A stretch of 64,000 nt of DNA from assembly GCA_947630375.1 (NCBI GenBank), contig CANRHH010000001.1:62001-126000 (forward strand), given 5' to 3'. The notes under the pieces are model-generated. The model worked only from the letters and a program-made list of their open reading frames with translations, was not told the origin of the DNA and ran no database searches. Shown piece after piece: positions 1 to 8,871 of this stretch. Both the position numbers and the translations under genes were made by a program. The DNA comes from an uncultured Oscillospiraceae bacterium. Its GTDB lineage: Bacteria > Bacillota > Clostridia > Oscillospirales > Oscillospiraceae. Each line of letters starts with the position of its first letter. The stretch's first letter is position 1.

Positions 1-1959
1 GGGGGGCGGTTCCCGGCGGACAGCGGAGAGGCCGTGCTCTCGGAAAACGCAAAGTCCGTTTTCGGTGCGGAGATTGGCGGCCGCTTTACCCTCCATACCC
101 CTGCCGGGGATTTTGACTATCGGATCTCCGGCTTTGAGGACGACGGCAGCGCCGCCCGGTATGACGCGCTCTTAGTCTGCCTGGACCGGGCCGCCTTCGA
201 GCAGGTTCGCGCCGCCAACGGCGCTGCCTCCGCGCCGGAACTCTTTGTCCGGTTCCGGCCCTTGACCCAGATCCGCCGGGCCATTTCTGAGATCCAGGAC
301 CAATTCAGCCTGGAGGAGGGGCAGCTGGCCGAGAATCTGGTGCTCATCGCCCTGTCAGGCTTCAGCGAGAACAACGTGGTGCTCGGGATGTACGGCGCGG
401 CGGTGTTTCTGTTCGTTCTGGTCCTCACGGCGGGGGTCATTATGATCACCGGCAGCCTGAACAGCAACGTGGCCCAGCGGACGGCCTTTTTCGGGCTGCT
501 CCGCTGCCTGGGCGCCAGCAAGGGGCAGGTCATGCGCCTGGTGCGCCGGGAGGCGCTGTACTGGTGCCGGAGCGCCGTGCCCGCCGGCGCTGCCCTGGGG
601 ACCCTGGGCAGCTGGGGCATCTGCGCCGCGCTCCGGGCCGGGGTCGGCGGCCGGTTCAGCGGCATCCCCCTTTTCGGGCTCAGCCTGCCCGGCATTCTCT
701 GCGGCGTTCTGGTGGGGCTGCTTACAGTCCTGCTGGCGGCCCGCTCTCCCGCCCGGAGGGCCGCCAATGTCTCGCCGGTGATGGCCGTGGCCGGGAATAC
801 GGAGGCAAAAGCGGCCCGTCCGGCCCGGCTGGGCCCGCTGAAAATTGAGACGGCTTTGGGGATCCGCCACGCGGCCGCGTCCAAAAAGAATCTGTTCTTG
901 ATGACCGGCTCTTTCGCCCTGAGCATCCTCCTGTTTCTAAGCTTTTCGGCCCTGCTCTCCTGGGTCCATTACGCCCTCACCCCGCTGCGGCCCTCCTCGC
1001 CGGACCTGTCGGTTATGAGCGGGGACGGCTCCAGCACGGTGCCCAGGGAGTGGGCGGAGGAACTGGGCGCCATGCCGGGCGTGAAGCGGACCTTCGGCCG
1101 CGCCGTGCAAAAGCTGGAGGCGGCATGGGAAGGGGGCGCCGGCAGCGTCTTTCTGGTCTCCCTGGACGACCGGCAGCTGAACTGGGCGGAGAAGGAGGAC
1201 TGGACCGGGGACCGCCTGGGTCTGGAGCGGGTCTGCCGGGAGGACAAATGCGTCATAAGCGTCTATACCGAAGGCGGCCCCCTGCAAAAGGGGGACCGGC
1301 TCCAGATCGGCGGCGAGACCTTGGAGGTGGCCTGCACAGCTACTTACACGCCCTTTGACGGCGGCGGCACCCCGGTCCTCTTATGCACGGAGGCCCTCTT
1401 TTCCCGCCTGGCCGGGGAGACCGGCTACGCGGTTTTGGACATCCAGCTCACGAAAGACGCCACTGAGGACCAGGTAGCCGCGCTCCGGGCCGCCGCCGGG
1501 GACTTTCTGCTGTCCGACCGGCGGGAAAGCAACCGGGAGACTGCCGCCACCTACTGGGCCTTCTCCCTGCTGGTATACGGTTTCCTGGCCATGATCGCCG
1601 GGATCACCGTGTGCAGCATCGTCAACAGCATATCCATGAGCGTCTCCGCCCGGATCCGGCAGTACGGCGCCATGCGCAGCGTGGGGATGAGCGGGCGGCA
1701 GCTCACAGGAATGATCACCGCCGAGACGCTGACTTACGCCCTCTGCGGTCTGGTTGTCGGCATCGCGGCCGGCTTTCCGGCCCACAAAAAGATCTATGAG
1801 AGCTTCATCACGGCCTATTTCGGCGCGGCCTGGGAGGTCCCGGTCACAGCGGTCCTGATCCTCACGGCCTTTGTCGCCTGCGCCTGCGCCGCCGCGATCT
1901 ATGCCCCGGCCAGGCGGATCCGCCATATGTCCATCACCGAAACGATCAACGAGCTATAA
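1..1959 (+). CDS. ABC transporter permease, FtsX/MacB type (5' truncated by window)
   Basis: The reading frame is open from base 1 and runs to a TAA at 1957-1959, so the gene starts upstream of the window. The product has two FtsX-like halves: four membrane segments around codons 115-260, a second block starting near codon 300 (after a basic KKNLFLMTGS stretch), an extracellular domain of about 200 residues, and three closing helices near codons 520-640. This is the layout of permeases that work with a separate ATPase to move lipids or peptides or to pass signals, as in MacB- or BceB-like systems. The ATPase gene would be expected just upstream but is not visible. The family is clear; the substrate is not. 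Confidence 0.85.
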   Translation, partial: GGRFPADSGEAVLSENAKSVFGAEIGGRFTLHTPAGDFDYRISGFEDDGSAARYDALLVCLDRAAFEQVRAANGAASAPELFVRFRPLTQIRRAISEIQDQFSLEEGQLAENLVLIALSGFSENNVVLGMYGAAVFLFVLVLTAGVIMITGSLNSNVAQRTAFFGLLRCLGASKGQVMRLVRREALYWCRSAVPAGAALGTLGSWGICAALRAGVGGRFSGIPLFGLSLPGILCGVLVGLLTVLLAARSPARRAANVSPVMAVAGNTEAKAARPARLGPLKIETALGIRHAAASKKNLFLMTGSFALSILLFLSFSALLSWVHYALTPLRPSSPDLSVMSGDGSSTVPREWAEELGAMPGVKRTFGRAVQKLEAAWEGGAGSVFLVSLDDRQLNWAEKEDWTGDRLGLERVCREDKCVISVYTEGGPLQKGDRLQIGGETLEVACTATYTPFDGGGTPVLLCTEALFSRLAGETGYAVLDIQLTKDATEDQVAALRAAAGDFLLSDRRESNRETAATYWAFSLLVYGFLAMIAGITVCSIVNSISMSVSARIRQYGAMRSVGMSGRQLTGMITAETLTYALCGLVVGIAAGFPAHKKIYESFITAYFGAAWEVPVTAVLILTAFVACACAAAIYAPARRIRHMSITETINEL

Positions 1960-1960
1960 A

Positions 1961-1990
1961 AGAACGGGAGCCAAAGGCTCCCGTCCTTTC
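1961..1990 (+). terminator. Terminator-like hairpin after the FtsX permease
   Basis: Directly after the permease stop codon, a 9-bp perfect stem (acgggagcc / ggctcccgt) with an AAA loop is followed by CCTTTC. The same hairpin recurs at 2150-2180. The U tract is short, so termination efficiency is uncertain. Confidence 0.6.
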
Positions 1991-2100
1991 AAGGTGAAGA
2001 CAAAGGTCTTCACCTTGAAAGCTTATCCAAGAGCATTCAAAAATGCTCTTGGATAAGAGCAGATTGAACGCCGAAAGGGGGCTCCCGCCCCCTCTCGGCG
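1987..2100. repeat. Cluster of three strong hairpins
   Basis: Three consecutive inverted repeats fill the gap between two copies of the same terminator hairpin: 1987-2020 (14-bp perfect stem, loop caaagg), 2022-2057 (16-bp perfect stem, loop caaa), and 2069-2100 (GC-rich imperfect stem, cgccga...tcggcg). None has a downstream U tract on either strand and none lies in a gene. The order and perfection of the stems suggest an intergenic palindromic element or a structured RNA rather than ordinary terminators. Confidence 0.6.
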
Positions 2101-2149
2101 CTCTCCCCCTGCATGTTTATGCATGGTCCTTCTGTTTATCTACAGTCTG

Positions 2150-2180
2150 AAAGGACGGGAGCCAAAGGCTCCCGTCCTTT
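2150..2180. terminator. Bidirectional terminator between convergent genes
   Basis: A 31-bp perfect palindrome with a 14-bp stem (aaaggacgggagcc / ggctcccgtccttt) and an AAA loop touches the stop codon of the minus-strand permease. It is the second copy of the hairpin at 1964-1990; 26 bases are identical. A-runs and U-runs on both sides fit termination on both strands. Confidence 0.75.
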
Positions 2181-3583
2181 TATAGCTTCACTTTTCCAAA
2201 TTCGCCCTTATATCTGGCCCTGCACAGGCAATAGGCCGCCGCGCCCAGCAGCGCCCACCCGCCGACGATGATCAGCTCCTGCCAGGTAAGCGTGCTGCCG
2301 GAGCCGGGGATCAGGGTCATCGCCACCATGAAGCCGGACAGCACGCTGGCTGAAACGCCGACAAATTTATAGTGCCTGACCTTATAGGGCCTGTCCATGT
2401 CCGGCTCCTTCCGGCGCAGCACCAAGAAGGACAGAGACACGATGCAGTAAGCCAGGCAGCAGGCGAAGCTGGCCGCGTCGGAGATCCACACCAGCATGGT
2501 CCTTCCGAAAAACGGCGCCGCCAGAGACAGGACCCCCACCAGGAGCAGCGCGTTTACCGGGGTCTTATGTTTTTTACTCAGGACCGCGAAGGGGCCGGGG
2601 AGCATTTTCGATTCAGCCATGGAGAAAATGGCGCGGCTGCCGCCGATCAGGAAGGAGTTCCAACTGGTCACCACCCCGCAAAGGCCCCCGAAGATCAGCA
2701 CCTTGGCCATCACACTGCTGTGAAACACTTTTTCCATGGCCGTCGCCGCCACCAGCCCGGTGCCCTCCATGGCATCCGCGATCTCCGGGGCGCTGAGGGC
2801 ATAGCCCACCGCGAAAACCACCAGCCCGTAGAAGCTGACCGCGCAGAGGATGGAGACGAGCAGCATCCGAGCCACTTTTTTTAACGAGATCTTGATCTCC
2901 TCCGCCACCTGGGGGATCACGTCAAACCCGAACAGGAAAAACGGCGCGACCACCGCCACCGAGAGGATATTTTTTACCGAGCCGAAGCCCTCCCCTATGA
3001 TGGCCTGGCCGTCCAAATTCGCCGGGTCCCCGTGGATCGCCGAGGCGACGACGAGCGTCACCCCCACCCCGGCGATGGTAACGGTGAGGACCGTCTGCAA
3101 AACGGACGCGGCTTTGATCCCCAGCATGTTGACGGCCACGATGCCGATCGAAAAAACGCCGGCCACCAGGACCCCCGTCAGATAGACCTCCGAGCCCGCT
3201 ATCGTATACAGGTACCCTTTTGAGAAGGACGGAAAAATATATTGGACGATCGCCGGCAGAGACACGGCCTCAAAGCACACGACCCCGATGTAGCTCAGGA
3301 TCAGCGCCCAGGTGCAGATAAAGGAACCGGCCGGGCCAAAGGCTTTGTAGCTGAAAACGTGTTCCCCGCCCACCTTCGGCATGGCCGGCGTCAGTTCAGC
3401 GTAGATCATGCCCACAAAATAGATCATCAGGCCGCCGATGATAAAGCCGAGCACCGTTCCGATCACGCCCGCGTTCTGGATCCACCGGCCGGATGAGACG
3501 ACCCATCCCCACCCGATCATGGCGCCGAAAGCCACGACCAGGATATCCGTAGCGGACATGACCTTTTTAAACTTAGAGTCCAT
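2180..3583 (-). CDS. APC-superfamily amino acid permease
   Basis: A 467-residue protein with about 12 hydrophobic segments, the usual size for the amino acid-polyamine-organocation family. Near the N-terminus, residues about 18-30 (GAMIGWGWVVSSG) match the helix-1 substrate-binding loop of APC transporters, though GWGW replaces the more common GTGIF-like sequence. The middle shows the helix 6 region (FFLFGFDVIPQVAEEI), typical of the family. It would import an amino acid or related amine by proton or sodium symport or by exchange; the substrate cannot be read from the sequence. It is a single-gene unit with an extended -10 (TGTTATACT) upstream and a terminator directly at its stop codon. Confidence 0.88.
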   Translation of the reverse strand: MDSKFKKVMSATDILVVAFGAMIGWGWVVSSGRWIQNAGVIGTVLGFIIGGLMIYFVGMIYAELTPAMPKVGGEHVFSYKAFGPAGSFICTWALILSYIGVVCFEAVSLPAIVQYIFPSFSKGYLYTIAGSEVYLTGVLVAGVFSIGIVAVNMLGIKAASVLQTVLTVTIAGVGVTLVVASAIHGDPANLDGQAIIGEGFGSVKNILSVAVVAPFFLFGFDVIPQVAEEIKISLKKVARMLLVSILCAVSFYGLVVFAVGYALSAPEIADAMEGTGLVAATAMEKVFHSSVMAKVLIFGGLCGVVTSWNSFLIGGSRAIFSMAESKMLPGPFAVLSKKHKTPVNALLLVGVLSLAAPFFGRTMLVWISDAASFACCLAYCIVSLSFLVLRRKEPDMDRPYKVRHYKFVGVSASVLSGFMVAMTLIPGSGSTLTWQELIIVGGWALLGAAAYCLCRARYKGEFGKVKL

Positions 3584-3941
3584 CGCTCGTCTGTTCCTTC
3601 CTGTTTCTTTTCAACACAGTATAACACAGCGCAGCGCTAAAGTCACGAAACAATTTTGCGGCGGAAGAAGCTTTCGGCGCTCCCTCCTTCCTCCTTTCCC
3701 GGGGCCCATTAGCTAAGATGCGAAAGGAAAGGAGGCAATCGTAAATTATGCTCCTACAGGACTATGTAAAGTAGCGCGTGCCGCCAGTGTACCGATCTCC
3801 TCCCAAAGGTGCATCGGGGTTTTCCCAAGGGGTCCGGGGATGCTGCCCCGGGGTCCTTTCTCTTAGGGTACCCTTCTCTTTCCGACAAGGGAAAGAGAAG
3901 GGTACATTCGTTTCCCTTCTCCGCTGAGTCTCAAAGTCGCT
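3584..3941. other. 358-base intergenic region: promoter, possible leader peptide and 16-bp hairpin
   Basis: Besides the permease promoter, this gap holds an AAAGGAGG Shine-Dalgarno-like sequence (3728-3735) 12 bases before ATG at 3748, which opens an eight-codon frame encoding MLLQDYVK and stopping at 3772-3774. Further on is a perfect 16-bp stem (3868-3883 with 3890-3905, loop gacaag) without a U tract. No longer coding frame is convincing on either strand. The peptide and hairpins may belong to a small RNA; this is not proven. Confidence 0.4.
3618..3640 (-). promoter_or_regulatory. Probable promoter of the APC permease
   Basis: On the minus strand TATACT (plus 3618-3623), preceded by TG one base upstream, forms an extended -10 about 35 bases before the permease ATG. 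A -35 (GTGACT, 17 bases upstream) is poor, as allowed for extended -10 promoters. Confidence 0.45.
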
Positions 3942-5069
3942 TTATGCGATCTTTTCCCCGCCGATGTACACGGCCCGGCGGTTCAGCGCCTCGTCGCAGA
4001 CCACGAAGTCCGCTAATTTCCCCGGCGCGATAGAGCCGATCTCCGCCTCCCGGCCCAGCTCCCGGGCGGGCACCAGAGTGGCGGACAAAATGGCCTCCCG
4101 GCGGGGGATGCCGAAGGCTACCGCATTCTGCATACAGTTGTACAGGGTGGAGGCGGAGCCGGCGATGGTGCCGTCGGCCAGGCGGGCGATGTTGTCCTTC
4201 AGCCAGACCTGCTGGCCCCCTAACATGTACTCCCCTTCCGGCATGCCGCAGCAGCGCAGCGCGTCCGAGATCAGGCAGATACGCCCCGGGAACAGCCGGA
4301 ACGCCACCCGGACGGTGCTGGGGTGGATGTGGAGCCCGTCACAGATCAGCTCGGCCACCACGTCCTCCCGCTCCGCCGCCGCGCCGATGACGCCGGGGCT
4401 CCGGTGCTGGAGCTGGGGCATGGCGTTGAACAGATGTGTCACGTGCCGGGCCCCGGCCGCAAAGGCCATCCGGGCCGCCTCATAGTCCGCGTCCGTGTGG
4501 GCTACCGACACGGTGCACAGCGCCGCCGCCCGGCGGATAAAGTCCTCCGCGCCGGGCAGCTCCGGGGCCACATCCGCCACCCGGATCAGGCCGCCGCAGC
4601 CCTCATACAGCTTCTGAAAGGCCTCAAAATCCGGCAGCCGGAGATAGGCCCCGTTCTGGGCGCCCTTTTTCTTTTCGGAGAAGAAGGGCCCCTCCATCTG
4701 GATGCCCATCAGCCGGGCGCAGCCCGCCGGCCGCTCATCGGCCAGGCGCCGGGCCGTGGCAAAGGCCCGCTCCAGCACCTCATAGGGCAGCGTCATGGAG
4801 GCGGGGGCAAAGGAGGTGACCCCCTGCCCGGCCAGATACCCGGCCATCTTCACCAGGCCCTCATAGTCTCCGTCCGAAAAGTCCGCCCCGGAGTTGCCGT
4901 GGGTGTGCAGATCCACCAAGCCCGGGATCACCCAGGCCCCCCGCAGATCCTCTCCCGGCCCCGCCGGCACTCCTTCCCATACCTCGTCAAAGCGGCCCTC
5001 TTCTACAGAGAAGCCCCCGTAAACAAAGCCCCGTTCGGGCGTGAAGATCCAGGCATTCTGAAACCGCAT
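3942..5069 (-). CDS. nagA: N-acetylglucosamine-6-phosphate deacetylase
   Basis: A 375-residue amidohydrolase that removes acetate from GlcNAc-6-phosphate in amino-sugar and cell-wall recycling. Visible marks are the metal-binding LHTHGNSG motif near residue 55, MEGPFF near residue 125 (catalytic-site Glu region), VAHTDAD with a metal His, THLFNAMPQ (second metal His and substrate contact) and ISDALR (catalytic Asp). The length is normal for NagA. The start is well placed: AGGAGG lies 7 bases before the ATG. A weak promoter (TTTTCG, 17 bases, TATACT with -10 at plus 5099-5104) sits upstream. No nagB is adjacent, so glucosamine-6-phosphate deaminase must be encoded elsewhere. Confidence 0.93.
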   Translation of the reverse strand: MRFQNAWIFTPERGFVYGGFSVEEGRFDEVWEGVPAGPGEDLRGAWVIPGLVDLHTHGNSGADFSDGDYEGLVKMAGYLAGQGVTSFAPASMTLPYEVLERAFATARRLADERPAGCARLMGIQMEGPFFSEKKKGAQNGAYLRLPDFEAFQKLYEGCGGLIRVADVAPELPGAEDFIRRAAALCTVSVAHTDADYEAARMAFAAGARHVTHLFNAMPQLQHRSPGVIGAAAEREDVVAELICDGLHIHPSTVRVAFRLFPGRICLISDALRCCGMPEGEYMLGGQQVWLKDNIARLADGTIAGSASTLYNCMQNAVAFGIPRREAILSATLVPARELGREAEIGSIAPGKLADFVVCDEALNRRAVYIGGEKIA

Positions 5070-5157
5070 AGCGCTCCCTCCTTCTTTTTCATGCTTTCAG
5101 TATAGCACCCGCTCTCCCTTCCGAAAAGCCCCAAACGCACGAAAAAGGGTAAAATTC

Positions 5158-5183
5158 GGCCCAGCCGCGAAGGGCTGGGCCGT
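5158..5183 (-). terminator. Terminator of the ABC exporter operon
   Basis: A 10-bp stem (cggcccagcc / ggctgggccg) lies just downstream of the second exporter gene. On the minus strand it is followed by a T-rich stretch (GAATTTTACCCTTTTTC). Confidence 0.6.
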
Positions 5184-5195
5184 GTCATATCTTCT

Positions 5196-7103
5196 TCACT
5201 CTAACTCGAACGCGCCGGTGTACAGTTGATAATAGGTGCCCTTCTCGGCGATCAGCTTTTCGTGACTGCCCCGCTCGATGATGCGCCCGTGGTCCAGCAC
5301 CATGATCACATCCGAGTTCATGACCGTGGAGAGCCGGTGGGCGATCACAAAGACGGTCCGTCCCTCCATCAGCTTATCCATGCCCCGCTGGACGATGGCC
5401 TCGGTGCGGGTATCAATGGAGGACGTGGCCTCGTCCAGGATCATCACCGGCGGGTCCGCTACAGCGGCCCGGGCGATGGCCAGCAGCTGCCGCTGGCCCT
5501 GGGACAGGTTGGCGCCGTTGTTGGAGAGCATGGTGTTATAGCCCTCGGGCAGACGGGTGATAAAGTCGTCCGCCCCGGCCAGGGCCGCCGCGGCCCGGCA
5601 CTCCTCGTCGGTGGCGTCCAGGCGGCCGTACCGGATGTTCTCCATGACGGTACCGGTGAAGAGGTTGGTGTCCTGGAGGACCAGGCCCAGGGAGCGGCGC
5701 AGATCCGCCTTTTTGATCTTGTTGATGTTGATGCCGTCGTAGCGGATCTTGCCGTCGTCGATGTCATAGAAGCGGTTGAGCAGATTGGTGATGGTGGTCT
5801 TGCCCGCGCCGGTGGCGCCCACAAAGGCCACCTTCTGGCCCGGCTCGGCGTAGACGGACACGTCATGCAGCACTTCCTTGCCCTCTTCGTAGGCAAAGTC
5901 CACGTTGAACATGGTCACGTCCCCCTGCAGCGGGGTATAGGTGATGCTGCCGTCCGCCTGGTGGGGATGCCGCCAGGCCCAGTGCCCCGTGCGCTCCTTG
6001 GTCTCGGTGACGGTGCCGTCGGCTTCCGTCCGGGCATTGACCAGGGTCACATAGCCGTTGTCCGCCTCGGGCTTTTCGTCCACCAGGGCAAAGACCCGGC
6101 TGGCGCCGGCGCCGGCCATGATGATGGAGTTGACCTGCTGGGTCAGCTGGTTCACGTTGCCGGTGAACTGCTTGGCCATACCTAAGAAGGGGATCATGAT
6201 GGAGATGCTGAAGGGCATCCCGGACAGGCTCAGGTTGGGGATCCCGGTGAGCAGGATCACGCCGCCCACCAGGGCCATGGCCACATAGAGGATGTTGCCG
6301 ATGTTGTTGTTGATGGGGCCCATGATGTTGGCGTAGGCGTGGGCCCGTCTGCTGTCCTCATACAGGGCGTCGTTGACTTTGTCAAAGTCCTCGATGCTCT
6401 GCCGCTCGTGGCAGAAGACCTTGATGACCTTCTGCCCGTTCATGAACTCCTGGACCGTGCCCTCGGTGGCGGCCACGGACTTCTGCTGGCGCATGAAGTA
6501 CTTGGCGGAGCCGCCGCCTACCTTCCGCACCACTAAGAACATGAGGAACACGCCCACCAGCAGCACCAGGGTCATCCAGATGCTGAAGTACAGCATGATG
6601 GAGAACACCACCAAGATGATGGCCCCGCACTGGATGATGCTGGGCAGGGACTGGGACACCAGCATCCGCAGCGTGTCGATGTCGTTGGTGTAGTGGCTCA
6701 TGATGTCGCCGTGCTTATGGGTGTCAAAATAACGTATAGGCAGGTTCTGCATCCCGCCGAAGAGCTCCTGGCGCATTTTGTCCAGGAAGCCCTGGGTCAT
6801 GTAGGCCATCAACTGGGTCTGGACCAGGATGGCCGCGATAGAGAGGGCATAGAGGGTGATCAGCAGGCCGATCACCGGGAGCAGCTCCGCCTTGGCGGCG
6901 ACCCAGTCCCGGCTCACATACCACTTTTCGATGGTCTGGATCACGTTCTGGATAAACAGCGAGGGGATGGAGGAGACCACCGAGGAAAACAGGCAGCACA
7001 GCATGGTCAGCGGGGCCAGCACCGGGTAATAACCGAAGAACTTTTTGATAGTCCGCTTGATGGCGGACAGGCCCCCGGTGGGCATGGGTCTTTTATTCTT
7101 CAT
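5196..7103 (-). CDS. ABC exporter half-transporter with canonical ATP site
   Basis: A 635-residue fusion of a six-helix type I exporter domain (about residues 25-330) and an ATPase domain. The ATPase shows Walker A GATGAGKTT, signature LSQGQRQ, Walker B VMILDEATSS with its catalytic Glu, and the H-loop IAHRLST. A linker of about 45 residues around position 360 is longer than usual. The ATG at plus 7101-7103 is preferred over an upstream in-frame codon at 7133 because GGAGG precedes it by 8 bases and it overlaps the upstream stop by 11 bases, suggesting coupled translation. It pairs with the next upstream gene as a heterodimeric multidrug or peptide exporter under MarR control. Confidence 0.9.
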   Translation of the reverse strand: MKNKRPMPTGGLSAIKRTIKKFFGYYPVLAPLTMLCCLFSSVVSSIPSLFIQNVIQTIEKWYVSRDWVAAKAELLPVIGLLITLYALSIAAILVQTQLMAYMTQGFLDKMRQELFGGMQNLPIRYFDTHKHGDIMSHYTNDIDTLRMLVSQSLPSIIQCGAIILVVFSIMLYFSIWMTLVLLVGVFLMFLVVRKVGGGSAKYFMRQQKSVAATEGTVQEFMNGQKVIKVFCHERQSIEDFDKVNDALYEDSRRAHAYANIMGPINNNIGNILYVAMALVGGVILLTGIPNLSLSGMPFSISIMIPFLGMAKQFTGNVNQLTQQVNSIIMAGAGASRVFALVDEKPEADNGYVTLVNARTEADGTVTETKERTGHWAWRHPHQADGSITYTPLQGDVTMFNVDFAYEEGKEVLHDVSVYAEPGQKVAFVGATGAGKTTITNLLNRFYDIDDGKIRYDGININKIKKADLRRSLGLVLQDTNLFTGTVMENIRYGRLDATDEECRAAAALAGADDFITRLPEGYNTMLSNNGANLSQGQRQLLAIARAAVADPPVMILDEATSSIDTRTEAIVQRGMDKLMEGRTVFVIAHRLSTVMNSDVIMVLDHGRIIERGSHEKLIAEKGTYYQLYTGAFELE

Positions 7104-8871
7104 GGCTGTCGCCTCCCTTGGTCTGCTGCTCATAGATCTCCCGGTAGATCTCGCTGCCGGCCATCAGCTGCGCATGGTCGCCCATGGCGGCGATACGGCC
7201 GTTGTCCATCACCAGGATCAGGTCCGCGTCCTCCACGGAGGCCACCCGCTGGGCGATGATGATCTTGGTGGTCTCGGGGATGTAGGAGCGGAAGCCCGCG
7301 CGGATCAGCGCATCGGTCTTGGTGTCCACCGCGCTGGTGGAGTCGTCCAGGATGAGGATCTTCGGCTTTTTCAGCAGGGCCCGGGCGATGCACAGCCGCT
7401 GCTTCTGGCCGCCGGACACGTTGGTGCCCCCCTGCTCGATCCAGGAATCGTACCCGTCGGGGAAGGAGCGGATGAACTCATCCGCCTGGGCCAGGCGGCA
7501 GGCCTCGGTCAGATCCTCGTCGGTGGCCTCCGGGTTGCCCCAGCGGAGGTTATCCTTGATGGTGCCGGAGAAGAGCTCGTTTTTCTGGAGCACCACCGCC
7601 ACGGCGTTGCGCAGGACCTCCATGTCATAGTCCCGCACGTCCACGCCGCCTACCTTCACCCGGCCCTCGGTCACATCGTACAGCCGGGGGATCAGCTGCA
7701 CCAGGGAGCTCTTGCCCACGCCGGTGCCGCCTAAAATGCCCACGGTGCTGCCGGAGGGGATGTGCAGATCGATGCCCTCTAAGGCGTTCTTGGCGGCCTT
7801 CTTGGAGTATTTGAAGGAGACGTTTTCAAAGTCGATGGAGCCGTCCTTCACCTCTTCCACCGGCTGGGGCGGATTGGTGAGGCTGCTGTCCTCCCGGAGG
7901 ACCTCATAAATACGCCGCATGGACTCGATGGACATGGTGAGCATCACGTAGATCATGGAGATCATCATCAGGCTCATGAGGATCTGCATCCCGTAGGTGA
8001 GCATGGCCTGGATCTGCCCCACGTCGATGACCGTGCCGCCGCTGTTGATGATGATCCGCGCCCCCACCAAGAGCACGAACACCATGTTGAAATACACGCA
8101 CAGCTGCATCAGGGGGTTATTCAGGGCCACCATCCGCTCGGCCTTGGTGAAGTCCTTGCAGATATCGTGGGAGGCGTTGTTGAACTTCTGCTTCTCGTAG
8201 TCCTCCCGGGCAAAGCCCTTGACCACCCGCATGGCCCGGACGTTCTCCTCGATGCTCTCGTTCATCCGGTCATACTTGCGAAACACCGCCCGGAAAGCGG
8301 GCATGGCGTGGCGGGCGATGATCAGCAGCCCGCCGATCAGCACCGGCACCACGATCACAAAGGTCATGGCCAGGGCCCCGGCCATCCGGTAGGCGGCGAT
8401 GATGGAGAAGATGAACATCAGCGGCGAGCGGATGGCGGTGCGGATGACCATCATAAAGGCCATCTGCACGTTGGACACGTCCGTGGTCATCCGGGTCACC
8501 AGGGAGGCGGTAGAGAACTTGTCGATGTTCTCAAAGGAAAAATCCTGGACCCGCACGAAGATATCCCGCCGCAGGTTCCGGGCAAAGCCGGCGGAGGCCT
8601 TGGCGCAGGTAAAGCCCGCTAAGCCGCCGCAGCAGAGGGACACCATCGCCATGGCCACCAGGACCAGGCCGGTGTGCATCACCTGGTCCAGATCCGCGCC
8701 GTTTTTGACGATGTTGATCAGGTCGGCGGTGATGGTGGGGATCAGGACTTCAATGAAGACCTCCCCCGAAATGAAAATGAGCGTCAAAATCGTAGGAAGC
8801 TTAAACTCCCGGATGCTCTTGGCAAGGGTCTTAATCACAGCTCTTCCCACATCCTTTCCCATGCAGTTCAA
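7093..8871 (-). CDS. ABC exporter half-transporter with degenerate ATP site
   Basis: Up to 592 residues: six-helix exporter domain, then an ATPase domain with Walker A GGTGVGKSS and signature VSGGQKQR. Two catalytic positions are changed: Walker B reads ILDDSTSA (Asp for the catalytic Glu, near residue 507) and the H-loop reads IAQRVAS (Gln for His, near residue 540). Its partner is intact at both. This asymmetry is known from heterodimeric exporters such as TM287/288, where one composite ATP site does not hydrolyse. The start is uncertain: the ATGs at 8871 and 8862 have no Shine-Dalgarno, while a GTG at 8838 overlaps the MarR stop by 8 bases and follows GGGAAGAG. Confidence 0.9.
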   Translation of the reverse strand: MNCMGKDVGRAVIKTLAKSIREFKLPTILTLIFISGEVFIEVLIPTITADLINIVKNGADLDQVMHTGLVLVAMAMVSLCCGGLAGFTCAKASAGFARNLRRDIFVRVQDFSFENIDKFSTASLVTRMTTDVSNVQMAFMMVIRTAIRSPLMFIFSIIAAYRMAGALAMTFVIVVPVLIGGLLIIARHAMPAFRAVFRKYDRMNESIEENVRAMRVVKGFAREDYEKQKFNNASHDICKDFTKAERMVALNNPLMQLCVYFNMVFVLLVGARIIINSGGTVIDVGQIQAMLTYGMQILMSLMMISMIYVMLTMSIESMRRIYEVLREDSSLTNPPQPVEEVKDGSIDFENVSFKYSKKAAKNALEGIDLHIPSGSTVGILGGTGVGKSSLVQLIPRLYDVTEGRVKVGGVDVRDYDMEVLRNAVAVVLQKNELFSGTIKDNLRWGNPEATDEDLTEACRLAQADEFIRSFPDGYDSWIEQGGTNVSGGQKQRLCIARALLKKPKILILDDSTSAVDTKTDALIRAGFRSYIPETTKIIIAQRVASVEDADLILVMDNGRIAAMGDHAQLMAGSEIYREIYEQQTKGGDSHEE

